NCBI GenBank assembly: GCA_027624035.1
Contig: JAQBUI010000002.1
Span: 60,255 to 124,254, forward strand
Direction: 5' to 3'
Length of the DNA: 64,000 nucleotides
Origin: Pseudomonadota bacterium
GTDB lineage: Bacteria; Pseudomonadota; Gammaproteobacteria; Pseudomonadales; Azotimanducaceae
Shown: positions 44,549 through 53,395 of the stretch, piece after piece
How the letters are laid out: each line of letters opens with the position of its first letter
Numbering within the stretch: position 1 is the stretch's first letter
Made by a program: the position numbers and the translations under genes
The notes under the pieces: model-generated
What the model was told of the DNA's origin: nothing
Database searches by the model: none
Seen by the model: the letters and a program-made list of their open reading frames with translations, nothing else

Positions 44549-44989
44549 TTGACTCCGTTGGAAGCGATCGCACTGGCGTTGATTGTCATGGCGCTGGCCG
44601 TAGTGGCGGGCCTCTGGCTGCTGGGCAGGTCCAGGCGAACCCATGCCCGGAATCGACAGATCGCGGAGTCTCTTGACGCCATTCGCCAGGCCACCGAGCA
44701 GATTCATGTTCGTGGCATCAACGCGCCCGCCATGGACCTGACCCGGCCCTTTCAGAAGCTGAAAGCCCTGGCAGAGCAATGCCCGCCCAGGGTCCTGGCG
44801 AACGTTCAGGCGCTGGAAAAGGTCTGGCACGACGTCAACGCACAGTTGCAGAAGTTCCGTAATGAGTCCACGGCCGAAACGATGGAATCGAGCATTCTAA
44901 CGAACCGGACCAGCCGGATGATCAACGAGATCTCCCGGCTGTCCAATACGATTGAACGTCAACTGAGTGATGGCGCAGAAGACGTCTGA
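44549..44989 (+). CDS. Single-pass membrane protein, unknown function
   Basis: 146 residues from TTG 44549 (AAGGTGG upstream). One N-terminal hydrophobic anchor (LIVMALAVVAGLWLLG, about 11-26) is followed by charged helical segments rich in R, Q, E and N, probably cytoplasmic and coiled-coil. No motif recognised. Possibly the end of the same transcript as the kinase group, since it follows by 70 bp. Convergent with a cyclase gene; a GC-rich hairpin lies between. Confidence 0.55.
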   Translation: MTPLEAIALALIVMALAVVAGLWLLGRSRRTHARNRQIAESLDAIRQATEQIHVRGINAPAMDLTRPFQKLKALAEQCPPRVLANVQALEKVWHDVNAQLQKFRNESTAETMESSILTNRTSRMINEISRLSNTIERQLSDGAEDV

Positions 44990-44997
44990 TGACAACA

Positions 44998-45015
44998 CCC
45001 CGGCACAAGCCGGGG
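44998..45015. terminator. GC-rich hairpin between convergent genes
   Basis: CCCCGGCACAAGCCGGGG forms a 7-bp stem with a 4-base loop between the stops at 44989 and 45031. No T-run follows in either direction, so intrinsic termination is uncertain. The position makes it a plausible shared transcript end. Confidence 0.5.
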
Positions 45016-45030
45016 CAATCATCTGACTCC

Positions 45031-45762
45031 CTAAACCTCCTCAATCGCAATCGCCCGCACCCAGGTCCCTTCCATCCTTTCCACGTTGAGCGGCAGGCTC
45101 AGAAAGAAACAGCGTTCCTGTTTCAAGGATTCGATGTTCCCAAGCGGATAGCAGATGGGAATGTTGTTACCGGTCATCGCGCGGTGGGTCGGGCAGTTGT
45201 CCGGCTCCGGGTCCAGTGCCCTGGTTTCCCAACCAATGCCCGGGACGCCCACGCACAGCATCTTGATCTTCTTCTCTTCAGCCAGCCAGTAAGCGGTATC
45301 ACCGTCAATCCAGGGGGTGTCCTTACCAGTCTGCTTGCTGCCCATGATCACGATGTCGCCTTCCTGCACATTGGCCAGATGTTCCGGCAGAATGGGTTCA
45401 CCTTTGAGATCATCCAACTGACAGACGACAGCGGCTCCATAGTACGCATCATTGGGCATTTCCCAGAGCCCCAGCATACCTTCCGGCAATCCGGTCCAGT
45501 TATCATTGTGGCCTATGCCCAACTGGATGTGCGAGCCCATATGTCCGCTCACGCCACCAATGGGCCATTCCGCCACGGTGCCCTCATTGCACGCCACCAG
45601 GTGCTCCATGGTGAGGTCCTTTTCGTTAATCGTTTCTTCCACGATCCATGGCATGTTGTAGACATCCCGTTTGCCTGGCTCGACAGTACCGTCGAGGCGC
45701 GTCACGCGAGAAACCAGTTCCACAGTCAAATCGACGATTCGGTGTCCTTTTAAACTAATCAT
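45031..45762 (-). CDS. Cyclase-family (kynurenine-formamidase-like) metal hydrolase 1
   Basis: 243 residues of the cyclase family (PF04199), small Zn hydrolases that open cyclic amides and esters. The metal motif, normally H-x-G-T-H-x-D-x4-H, here reads HMGSHIQLGIGH (His74, His78, Gln80, His85), with Gln replacing the usual Asp. RIVDLTVELVSRVTRLDG and IVIMGSKQTGKDTPW also match the family. A paralogue sits 9 bp upstream on the same strand (45772-46578), so both derive from duplication and are co-transcribed. ATG 45762. Confidence 0.85.
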   Translation of the reverse strand: MISLKGHRIVDLTVELVSRVTRLDGTVEPGKRDVYNMPWIVEETINEKDLTMEHLVACNEGTVAEWPIGGVSGHMGSHIQLGIGHNDNWTGLPEGMLGLWEMPNDAYYGAAVVCQLDDLKGEPILPEHLANVQEGDIVIMGSKQTGKDTPWIDGDTAYWLAEEKKIKMLCVGVPGIGWETRALDPEPDNCPTHRAMTGNNIPICYPLGNIESLKQERCFFLSLPLNVERMEGTWVRAIAIEEV

Positions 45763-45771
45763 TGGTGTCTC

Positions 45772-46578
45772 CTATTGCTCTTCGAAGGCCATGGCCCGGA
45801 TAAAACTCGCTTCTGCCTTTACTGTGCGCAGAGGCAGCCCGACGTAGAACGCCCGGTCCTTCTTCAGCGTTTCGATATTGACGAGCGGATGTGCGATGGG
45901 GATGTTCGCCCCCAGCAACATCCGCCTGACCGGGGAATTATTGGGCGCGGGTTCCTTGAGATGGTATTGCCATTCAATGCCGGGTACACCAATCCCCAGC
46001 ATCTTGATCTTGCGGTCATTGATCAGCCATTCACAGGTGGCGGTGGACAGCCATGGCTGTTCAAGGCCCTCGAAGGGGCTGGTCATCAGGACGATATCGC
46101 CCTTCTCGATGTTGTCCAGGTGCTCTGGCTTGATCTCCTGACCCCGAACATCACCCTCCCGACTGCGCATGGCAGAGCCTGCACCTTTCGGATATTCACT
46201 CGGGTCGGTGATGGCCTTTGGCACAAGGTCCTTCAGATTACACACCGCCGCATCACCGATGAAGGTTTCGAGCGGCATCTCCCAGAGCCCTTTCATATCC
46301 TTTGGCACCCCGGCCCAGTGGCTGATGTGTCCACCACCACCCTGGACGTGAGACCCATGATGGGACGTCATCCGCTCCTGATGCCAGACCGCATCGCCCG
46401 GGGGTGCGGCATACAGCGTGAAAAGCGAATTGTCTCCCGGGAACCGCCCTTCCTTCATGACCCACGGTTTGCCGTACGGGTCCGTATTGCCTTCCTCCAG
46501 CGTACCGTTCACGCGATAGATTCGCGCTTTCAGCCTGGGGCTGAGATCGACCGGCCGAAGGCCATCGAATGAAAACAT
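45772..46578 (-). CDS. Cyclase-family (kynurenine-formamidase-like) metal hydrolase 2
   Basis: About 268 residues from ATG 46578, with AGGAG 8 bp upstream; longer frames have no such site. It is a paralogue of the downstream protein: FDGLRPVDLSPRLKARIYRV, IVLMTSPFEGLEQPW, LGIGVPGIEWQYHLKEPAPN. The metal motif reads HHGSHVQGGGGH (His73, His77, Gln79, His84), with the same Asp-to-Gln change, so the substitution predates the duplication. Length exceeds its partner by about 25 residues, mostly in a loop near residue 130-150. Substrate unknown; a catabolic role is inferred from the acid-sugar genes nearby. Confidence 0.85.
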   Translation of the reverse strand: MFSFDGLRPVDLSPRLKARIYRVNGTLEEGNTDPYGKPWVMKEGRFPGDNSLFTLYAAPPGDAVWHQERMTSHHGSHVQGGGGHISHWAGVPKDMKGLWEMPLETFIGDAAVCNLKDLVPKAITDPSEYPKGAGSAMRSREGDVRGQEIKPEHLDNIEKGDIVLMTSPFEGLEQPWLSTATCEWLINDRKIKMLGIGVPGIEWQYHLKEPAPNNSPVRRMLLGANIPIAHPLVNIETLKKDRAFYVGLPLRTVKAEASFIRAMAFEEQ

Positions 46579-46759
46579 GCAGCACTCTCCTTTCTTTGCT
46601 CTGTCAGACAGCTTGAACGGCAAGCCTACTCCTGCTGCCCCCCTGATCGCCACACTCCCCCGATGGAATTCACCCAAAGATGATCCTCGTCACGCCTGAA
46701 CTGGCGCACCGGTCGTGACGTATACTCGGCACCCGATTCCACATTCACGGCTATCCCAC

Positions 46760-47599
46760 ATGCCTACATCCCATGAGACCTCGCCGCCCGTCGCCGTGCT
46801 GATGGATATGGATGGCGTGCTTTACCATGGAGACCGGGCATTGCCCCACGCGCTGGACTTCGTCAATGCCCTGGCTGACGTGCCCCATGCCTTTGTGACC
46901 AACAACCCGATCAGGAGCCCGACCGAGATCGCCGCGCGGCTTGAAAAAATGGGTTTTACGCGGCCGGAACCCAGGCGAATCATCACCAGTGCCGAGGTCA
47001 CCGCCGAGTGGTTGTCCCGGCAGAAACCGGACTTTCGCTATTTCGCAGTCGGTGCCCGCGGCCTGCACGATGCACTGGCCGCCTTCGGTACGGCTGATTC
47101 GGAACGGGCTGACTTTGTGGTGGTTGGCGAAGGTGCGGGGCTGGACTTTGGCAGCCTGAAGACTGGCATCAATCTGATCTCAAAACTTGGCGCCAGACTC
47201 ATAGCCACCAATCCCGATGAGTCTGTGGATGCAACCGATGAGAATGGCCGGCACCTCATTTTGCCCGGCGGCGGTGCGCTGGTAGCACCATTCGCGGTCG
47301 CCACCGGCACGACCCCCGTTTTCATCGGAAAACCCTACCCGTTGATCTACCATGAGGCCCTCACCCGCCTGGGCGTTGCGCCAGAACAATGCCTGATGAT
47401 TGGTGACCGTCCCGATACGGACATCCAGGGCGCTGCTGCCCTGAAGATGTACACCGCACTGGTCCGAACCGGCCGGTTTGCCGACGGGGACCCGCTGCCG
47501 GAGGGCTGCGACGCGGCTGACTGGGATACTGCGAATCTGCAGCAATTGCGCGGCGAGCTTGACCGGAGCTATCCGGGGTGGCTGGGCGCGGCAGGCTGA
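46760..47599 (+). CDS. NagD-like HAD phosphatase
   Basis: About 279 residues from ATG 46760. HAD-superfamily type IIA phosphatase: motif I VLMDMDGVLYHGD (D-x-D), motif II HAFVTNNPIRSP, and motif III/IV FIGKPYPLIYHEAL with MIGDRPDTDIQGA. These dephosphorylate nucleotides, sugar phosphates or phosphoglycolate in the cytoplasm. The large cap between motifs II and III (about 90-190) is of NagD type. It is divergent from the two cyclase genes and convergent with the CBS-domain gene 4 bp further on. Confidence 0.88.
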   Translation: MPTSHETSPPVAVLMDMDGVLYHGDRALPHALDFVNALADVPHAFVTNNPIRSPTEIAARLEKMGFTRPEPRRIITSAEVTAEWLSRQKPDFRYFAVGARGLHDALAAFGTADSERADFVVVGEGAGLDFGSLKTGINLISKLGARLIATNPDESVDATDENGRHLILPGGGALVAPFAVATGTTPVFIGKPYPLIYHEALTRLGVAPEQCLMIGDRPDTDIQGAAALKMYTALVRTGRFADGDPLPEGCDAADWDTANLQQLRGELDRSYPGWLGAAG

Positions 47600-47602
47600 A
47601 TC

Positions 47603-48055
47603 TCAGCCTCCTTCGCCACCACGTTCCTCGAAAATATAACTCTCGAGTTCCTCGATGGTCAGCATCTGTTCTTTCAGGATCGACCGGAATACGTCACTGG
47701 GAGTGATCATGCCAACGACCTGGCCGTCTTCAACCACCGGCAAATGCCGGATGTTTTTCTGATTCATCAGCGACATACAGGTGTCCACCAGTGTGTCTTC
47801 CCGTACGTGGAGGACGTTGCGGGTCATGATCTCACTGATGGGCGTCTCCCTGGCGATGCGATCCTTCAAGACGACCTTCTGGGTACAATCCCGTTCCGCA
47901 ATGATGCCTGCGAGCTGACTCGGGCCATCGGCAACGATGAGCGCAGAGATACTCCGGTCCGACATGATCTCGATGGCGTTGAGAACAGATTGCGACGCCT
48001 GAATGGAAATGACCTCACGACCCTTGGCGTCAAGGATGTCCTTTACTGTATCCAT
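47603..48055 (-). CDS. CBS-domain protein
   Basis: About 150 residues from ATG 48055, which matches the usual family start (MDTVKDILDAKG). Two CBS domains: AIEIMSDRSISALIVADGP near the N-terminus and SLMNQKNIRHLPVVEDGQVVG with MITPSDVFRSILKEQ near the C-terminus. CBS pairs bind adenosine nucleotides and act as energy sensors, often attached to other proteins; this one is stand-alone. No nearby partner is evident. Confidence 0.88.
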   Translation of the reverse strand: MDTVKDILDAKGREVISIQASQSVLNAIEIMSDRSISALIVADGPSQLAGIIAERDCTQKVVLKDRIARETPISEIMTRNVLHVREDTLVDTCMSLMNQKNIRHLPVVEDGQVVGMITPSDVFRSILKEQMLTIEELESYIFEERGGEGG

Positions 48056-48187
48056 ATACCCGTGCCTCCGAAAAGATGATCTGTAAAACCGCATGCTAGC
48101 TGATAACACTGCCATTGGCACCCGCGATTACACCGCCGCGGCCATGGGATATCATGGGATATAAGAAACTCGGCTGGAGACCAGAAC

Positions 48188-48565
48188 ATGATACCGAATA
48201 CAAAAATATCCCATACGATATTAGAGTTCGGTAGATCCCTCATCCAGCAGCTGCCGCATGATCATACCAAGGAAGAATTCGAGGCTGTCATCTCGATTGT
48301 CATATCAATATGGAACGCAGTCGCGATAGATGGCTGGAACAAGAATGACAGGTTCGAGACCGAGGTACTGGCAGCGATGAGAAAGGCCCCGAAGGAAGCT
48401 CAAATTGAGACCAAACGTCTCTTGAAACGAAGAAAGACAGCCTATGGTTCTGATCCAAGAGCGGTTGGAAATCACTGGATTCGGGAAGAAAACGGTGAGT
48501 TCATATTTGGCTGCGAAGCACGACTGAATGTAGAAGATGCACCGGCAGAGAAAACAAGGCACTAA
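48188..48565 (+). CDS. Unknown protein, AT-richer than its neighbours
   Basis: 125 residues, ATG 48188. Composition differs from the flanking genes: many ATA, AAA and GAT codons, and a clear drop in GC. A central helical stretch (YTKEEFEAVISIVISIWNAV is not exact; HTKEEFEAVISIVISIWNAV at about 26-45) precedes a basic segment ETKRLLKRRKTAYG. No family recognised. The composition suggests recent acquisition. It stands between the CBS gene (divergent, 132 bp) and the helicase gene (170 bp). Confidence 0.6.
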   Translation: MIPNTKISHTILEFGRSLIQQLPHDHTKEEFEAVISIVISIWNAVAIDGWNKNDRFETEVLAAMRKAPKEAQIETKRLLKRRKTAYGSDPRAVGNHWIREENGEFIFGCEARLNVEDAPAEKTRH

Positions 48566-48735
48566 TACAAGGTACTCATAAACAAGACACCAGGGAAGCT
48601 CTGATCCCCGGATTGGACTCGCGAACAAGGCCCTGATCAGAGGTTATCCGGGTTGCGCAGCAAGAGCGCGCGCCGATACGCTTTGAGAATCTGACCGGAC
48701 CCTATCCTGACGTAAACCCATCGGAATCCGCCCCA

Positions 48736-51387
48736 ATGCCGAAATCCCCGCGTATGCTCAAAGATCACCTTTCGCTGCTGTCCTACGGACAAGCGATCAA
48801 GCTGTTAAAGCCGGGCGATGGCCGCCGCTTACTCCAGCAGGGCGGCGGATTCGAGATCGACGTGAGTCAGGTAACGATGGACGCTGGCGCCTTCAGGCTG
48901 TGGTTGCCACCGGATATCGAAGTGCGCCTGTACCTCGACAAGGCAGGGGCGCTGGCGACCACTTGCAGCCGCTGTTCTCGGGCATGCGTGCATGTTGGCG
49001 CTGCCCTGGCCTTTGTTCTTGAAGAGAAACAACTGCTGGGACTCGCGGCAATGCCGAAGGCAGTGCCCGACGCCAACAACATGAGCGATGCCGAACTCAC
49101 TGCGTTCGAACTCGATGAACGCGCGCAGCGAGCCATCGTCGAACCCATGCGACTGCGCTCAAGCGACCCGGCCACTCCGTGGTGCGATTACGCCATCACC
49201 AATCACGCCTCGGGCAAGAGCTACCGGGTTGTGCTGCGGGGTACGGGCCGGGGAGACTCCTACTGCAGTTGTCCGGACTTCAGGAAGAATACCCTCGGAA
49301 CCTGCAAGCACATCCTGCATGCGTTGCTGAAGATCCAGAAGCGTTTTCCGGCCCGGGTACGCAACAAGCCCTGGCAGCCCCGGGAACTGACGGTTCATCT
49401 GCTATACGGCGAACATATGACCCTTCGCCTGCAGTTACCGACAGACCTGCCGCAGAAATGCATTGATCTGGTTGCACCGCTTCGGGACAAGCCGATAGAC
49501 GACGTACACGATCTGATGGCACGGGTTCGCCAGATCGAGGCCCTCGGTGAGCCCGTGACAATTTTTCCGGATGCCGAAGAGTATATCCAACAGTGGCTGC
49601 TGGCGGACCACCTGGCCGAGACCGTGGAGGCGATTCGCCTCAATGCAGCCGCCCATCCTCTGCGCCGACGTCTGTTGAAGGCCGACCTTCTACCGTACCA
49701 ACTCGATGGCATCGCCTTCGCGGTGGGCGCCGGGAGGGCAATTCTGGCGGATGACATGGGGCTCGGCAAGACCATTCAGGGTATTGGCGTCGCTGAACTG
49801 CTTGGGATCGAGGCCAACATTCAGCGCGTGCTGGTGGTCACGCCAGCCTCGGTCAAGGCGCAGTGGCGCAACGAGATCGGCCGTTTCAGCCATCGCGATT
49901 GTCAACTCGTCCTGGGTGGCGCGCAGGACCGGGCCCGGCAATTTCAGCGCCGCGACGTTTTCTTCACCATCTGCAATTACGAACAGGTAATGCGGGACGC
50001 TCCGGTGTTGGAGAATGAGCGCTGGGATCTCATCATCCTGGACGAGGGTCAGCGGATCAAGAATTGGACTGCCAAGACCAGCCAGGCAATCAAGGGTCTG
50101 ACCTCCACCTTTGCGCTCGTATTAACTGGCACGCCGTTGGAAAATCGTCTCGATGATCTGCATTCAATCGTCGAATTCATTGACGACCGACGGCTGGGGC
50201 CCAGGTTTCGATTCCATCACCGGCACCGCGTCACCGATGAAAAAGGCAAGGTGCTGGGCTACCGCAATCTGCGCGAATTGCGTGAGCGCCTGGCACCGGT
50301 ACTGTTGCGACGCACCCGCCAGGACGTCATGGCTGAACTGCCACCTCGAACAAATGAGATTGTACGAATCATTCCTACCGAGGAGCAACTCCAGCTACAT
50401 GGTGGCTTCAGTCGTACCGTCAGCCAGATCATCAACAAGTCCTACCTCACCGAAATGGACCTGCTGCGCTTACAGAAGGCACTCCTGATGTGTCGGCTTT
50501 GTGCCAACAGCACCTATCTGGTCAACAAGGAAACGCCGTCATTCTCCAGCAAACTCGAAAGACTGACTGAACTGATCGACAGTCTGCTTCATGAGCAGAA
50601 CAGAAAGATTGTGCTGTTCTCGGAATGGACCGGGATGCTCGACTTGATCGAGCCGATACTCATGTCCTCCGACGTCGACTATGTACGCCTCGACGGCAGC
50701 GTGCCTCAACGCAAGCGACAGGATCTGGTCAATCGATTTCAGCGCGACGCGAACTGCCGACTGTTCATGACCACCAACGCCGGCGCAACAGGTCTCAACC
50801 TGCAAGCCGCCAACACCGTCATCAACGTCGACCTGCCATGGAATCCAGCGCTGTTGGAACAGCGCATCGGCCGGGTACACCGCATGGGCCAGGGCAGCAG
50901 TGTACAGGTTTTCATTCTGGTCACGGAACAGACACTCGAAGAGAGCCTGCTCGGAACGCTGTCCGCCAAACACGATCTGTTTCTCGCCGCATTGGACCCC
51001 ACAGCCGATGTGGACACGGTGGAGATGAGCAGCGGGGTCGAGGAACTGAAACGACGCCTCGAAGTGCTGCTCGGAACACCACCGGACGCACCTGTCGATG
51101 AGAGTTCCCGTCAGCACGCAGAGCGTGACCTGCAACAACGTGACCGGATTGCACGAACCGGAGGGAAGATGCTGTCTGCGGCCTTCGACTTTCTGGACGA
51201 GATCATTCCGGAGCAGGATACCGGCGCCTCCTCCAGCGAGGTGACACGGCAACTTCGGGAACACCTGGACGGTTGTATCGAAACCAGTGAGAGCGGTGAC
51301 CTGAACTTGCGAGTCACCTTGCCGGACCGGGCTGCGCTCGACCGGTTGGCGGGTGTGCTCGGCCGAATACTGACCGGACAGGGATAA
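48736..51387 (+). CDS. SNF2-family helicase with SWIM zinc finger
   Basis: 883 residues. The SWIM zinc finger is YCSCPDFRKNTLGTCKHIL (C-x-C-x10-C-x-H, about 174-192). The Swi2/Snf2 ATPase follows, with Walker A ILADDMGLGKT (about 335-345), LDEGQRIKN in place of the usual DEAQ/DEAH (about 435), LTGTPLENRLDDLHS, and motifs V-VI TTNAGATGLNLQAANT and LLEQRIGRVHRMGQG. Such bacterial proteins remodel protein-DNA complexes and resemble RapA/HepA or restriction-linked SWIM-SNF2 proteins. No methylase or nuclease gene neighbours it, so a stand-alone role is likelier. ATG at 48736. Confidence 0.92.
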   Translation: MPKSPRMLKDHLSLLSYGQAIKLLKPGDGRRLLQQGGGFEIDVSQVTMDAGAFRLWLPPDIEVRLYLDKAGALATTCSRCSRACVHVGAALAFVLEEKQLLGLAAMPKAVPDANNMSDAELTAFELDERAQRAIVEPMRLRSSDPATPWCDYAITNHASGKSYRVVLRGTGRGDSYCSCPDFRKNTLGTCKHILHALLKIQKRFPARVRNKPWQPRELTVHLLYGEHMTLRLQLPTDLPQKCIDLVAPLRDKPIDDVHDLMARVRQIEALGEPVTIFPDAEEYIQQWLLADHLAETVEAIRLNAAAHPLRRRLLKADLLPYQLDGIAFAVGAGRAILADDMGLGKTIQGIGVAELLGIEANIQRVLVVTPASVKAQWRNEIGRFSHRDCQLVLGGAQDRARQFQRRDVFFTICNYEQVMRDAPVLENERWDLIILDEGQRIKNWTAKTSQAIKGLTSTFALVLTGTPLENRLDDLHSIVEFIDDRRLGPRFRFHHRHRVTDEKGKVLGYRNLRELRERLAPVLLRRTRQDVMAELPPRTNEIVRIIPTEEQLQLHGGFSRTVSQIINKSYLTEMDLLRLQKALLMCRLCANSTYLVNKETPSFSSKLERLTELIDSLLHEQNRKIVLFSEWTGMLDLIEPILMSSDVDYVRLDGSVPQRKRQDLVNRFQRDANCRLFMTTNAGATGLNLQAANTVINVDLPWNPALLEQRIGRVHRMGQGSSVQVFILVTEQTLEESLLGTLSAKHDLFLAALDPTADVDTVEMSSGVEELKRRLEVLLGTPPDAPVDESSRQHAERDLQQRDRIARTGGKMLSAAFDFLDEIIPEQDTGASSSEVTRQLREHLDGCIETSESGDLNLRVTLPDRAALDRLAGVLGRILTGQG

Positions 51388-51754
51388 CCCAGGCAGATTG
51401 GTCTGCCATGGCGCTGCACTTTCTCCGATATGCCCCAAGCCGTCCGGCCTGCCTGAACAGGCCGACAATTGGTGCCTGAGGACTCGGCCCCGATGGGATA
51501 AAAGGTGCCAGGCGCGGGCACATCCCCATAGCGGACTTCGGCTGTTCCGTCAGATCAGATAGATTACAATTGACGATCACATGTGGTCCTGCACTGGCCC
51601 TGCGCTGTTTTGGTCATTGCTGGCACCGGTCCGGCGCTACACTGCAACTTCAGTGGAATGACGCACGATCGCACTCTTGATGGAAAAAAGGCCAATGTCT
51701 GGCAAGGATATGAAGCAAGCACCGAACCTCAGCCCTTCTAAAGGCTGATCAACA
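51388..51754. other. Intergenic region, 367 bp
   Basis: Separates the helicase from the CRTAC1-like gene. A 7-bp stem hairpin (CGGCCTG, six-base loop, CAGGCCG; 51445-51464) is a possible terminator of the helicase transcript but has no T-run. Open frames here have no recognisable product. Promoter for the CRTAC1/TPR pair expected near its right end. Confidence 0.4.
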
Positions 51755-53395
51755 ATGAACCGGCTACGCACCGCTTCGTTCCTGCCTCTGGCACTGGCTT
51801 CCGCATGGGCCACGTGTGCGCCGCAGTTTGTTGCCGGCCCGGCCCTCGGCTTCCAGCATGACAGCGGCATGCAGGGCGAGATGTGGATGGTGGAGATCAT
51901 GGGCTCCGGTGTGGGGGTTTTTGACTTTGACAACGACGGCTGGCTGGACATCTGGCTGGTTCAGGGCGGCCCGATTCGGGACCGCAGCGGAACGCTGCCG
52001 CGCGATCGCCTGTATCGAAACGTATCCAATGGTGGCCCACTGCGATTCGAGGATGTCACAGACCAGGCTGGTGTTGCTGCCACCGGTTACGGCCTGGGAA
52101 TTGCCACGGGGGACATCGACCACGACGGTGATCTGGACGTCCTGGTGGCCAACTTCGGTGAAAATCAGCTGTATGAAAACCTGGGCAATGGCCGCTTTCG
52201 GGACATCACCGCCGGGTCTGGCCTCAGCGGCGATGAATTGTCCGTGAGCGCCAGTTTCGCGGACATCAATGACGATGGGCTGGTTGATCTGTACATCACG
52301 AACTATGTGAGATTCTCCCTTGAGACACATCGCCCCTGCCGGAGGGAAGACGGCTCCCTGGACTACTGCGGCCCGAAAGCCTATCCACCCGAGACAGACA
52401 AACTGTACATCAATCTGGGTGGCGGGCGATTTCGTGACGCCACCCGGGACGCCGGCATCGATCAGGCCCGTGGTGCAGGTCTTGGCGTCGTTGCGAACGA
52501 CTTCGACGGCGACGGTGACACCGACTGGTTCGTTGCCAATGATCAGTCGGAGAACCTGCTGTGGCTGAACCAGGGCAACGCCCGCTTTGTGGACGACGGA
52601 CTGTTTGCAGGCATCGCCGTCAATGGCGACGGCATCGCGGAGGCCAGCATGGGCATCGCGGCGGCAGACTATGACCATGACGGCGATGTGGATCTGTTCA
52701 TGACCCATCTGACGGGAGAGACCAATACCCTGTACGCTAACGACGGCACCGGTCTTTTTACCGACATCTCTGCACCCTCGGGTATCGCGCTTTCCAGCCT
52801 GGCCTATACCGGTTTCGGGACCGCCTGGTTTGACGTCGACAACGACGGTGATCTGGACCTCTTTAGCGCCAATGGTGCGGTGCTGGTCATACCGGATCAA
52901 CAGAAGGCGGGCATCCCCGTGCCATTGCGGCAGCGAAACCAGCTATGGCTCAATGACGGCAGTGGCCACTATGACCTCGCTGACGGGGGGCCAGCCTTCG
53001 AGTCCGAAGCCGTCAGTCGGGGCGCCGCTTTTGGCGACCTGGACAATGATGGCGACATCGATATCGTCATTTCTAATAACCATGCTGAGCCGCAAATCTA
53101 TCGTAACGACACTCCGGGGGGGCATTGGCTTGGCCTTGACCTGGACGGCGGACCCCAATCACCCCTGGCATCAGGGGCCAGCGTCTGGCTCACGGAGCAC
53201 CCGGAATATCGTCGTCGCATCGGCACCGACGGCAGCTACGCCTCGGCGAACGACCCCCGGCTGCTGTTTGGCCTGGGCCCGCGCGCCATTGCACAGTCGG
53301 TTGAAGTGAGGTGGCCCGATGGCAACACAGAACGATTTGAATCGCTGGCACCAGATCGCTATCACCGGCTGACCAGAGGTCACGGCAAGCAATGA
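51755..53395 (+). CDS. Secreted CRTAC1-family FG-GAP/VCBS-repeat protein
   Basis: 546 residues. N-terminal hydrophobic LPLALASAWATC suggests export, with a lipobox-like cysteine not in perfect context. Repeated FG-GAP/VCBS blades (GVGVFDFDNDGWLDIWLV, GIATGDIDHDGDLDVLVA, GVVANDFDGDGDTDWFVA, GDLDNDGDIDIVIS) contain D-x-D-x-D-G calcium loops and form a beta-propeller. The C-terminal ASPIC/UnbV-like end reads GLGPRAIAQSVEVRWPDGNTE. Such proteins bind calcium and may mediate adhesion or surface display. Coupled by an ATGA overlap to the TPR gene downstream. Confidence 0.9.
   Translation: MNRLRTASFLPLALASAWATCAPQFVAGPALGFQHDSGMQGEMWMVEIMGSGVGVFDFDNDGWLDIWLVQGGPIRDRSGTLPRDRLYRNVSNGGPLRFEDVTDQAGVAATGYGLGIATGDIDHDGDLDVLVANFGENQLYENLGNGRFRDITAGSGLSGDELSVSASFADINDDGLVDLYITNYVRFSLETHRPCRREDGSLDYCGPKAYPPETDKLYINLGGGRFRDATRDAGIDQARGAGLGVVANDFDGDGDTDWFVANDQSENLLWLNQGNARFVDDGLFAGIAVNGDGIAEASMGIAAADYDHDGDVDLFMTHLTGETNTLYANDGTGLFTDISAPSGIALSSLAYTGFGTAWFDVDNDGDLDLFSANGAVLVIPDQQKAGIPVPLRQRNQLWLNDGSGHYDLADGGPAFESEAVSRGAAFGDLDNDGDIDIVISNNHAEPQIYRNDTPGGHWLGLDLDGGPQSPLASGASVWLTEHPEYRRRIGTDGSYASANDPRLLFGLGPRAIAQSVEVRWPDGNTERFESLAPDRYHRLTRGHGKQ

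Noticed and set aside
51764..52900. 378-codon open frame on the minus strand
   Set aside because: Antisense to the CRTAC1-like gene; valine- and isoleucine-rich shadow of the D-x-D-x-D repeats.
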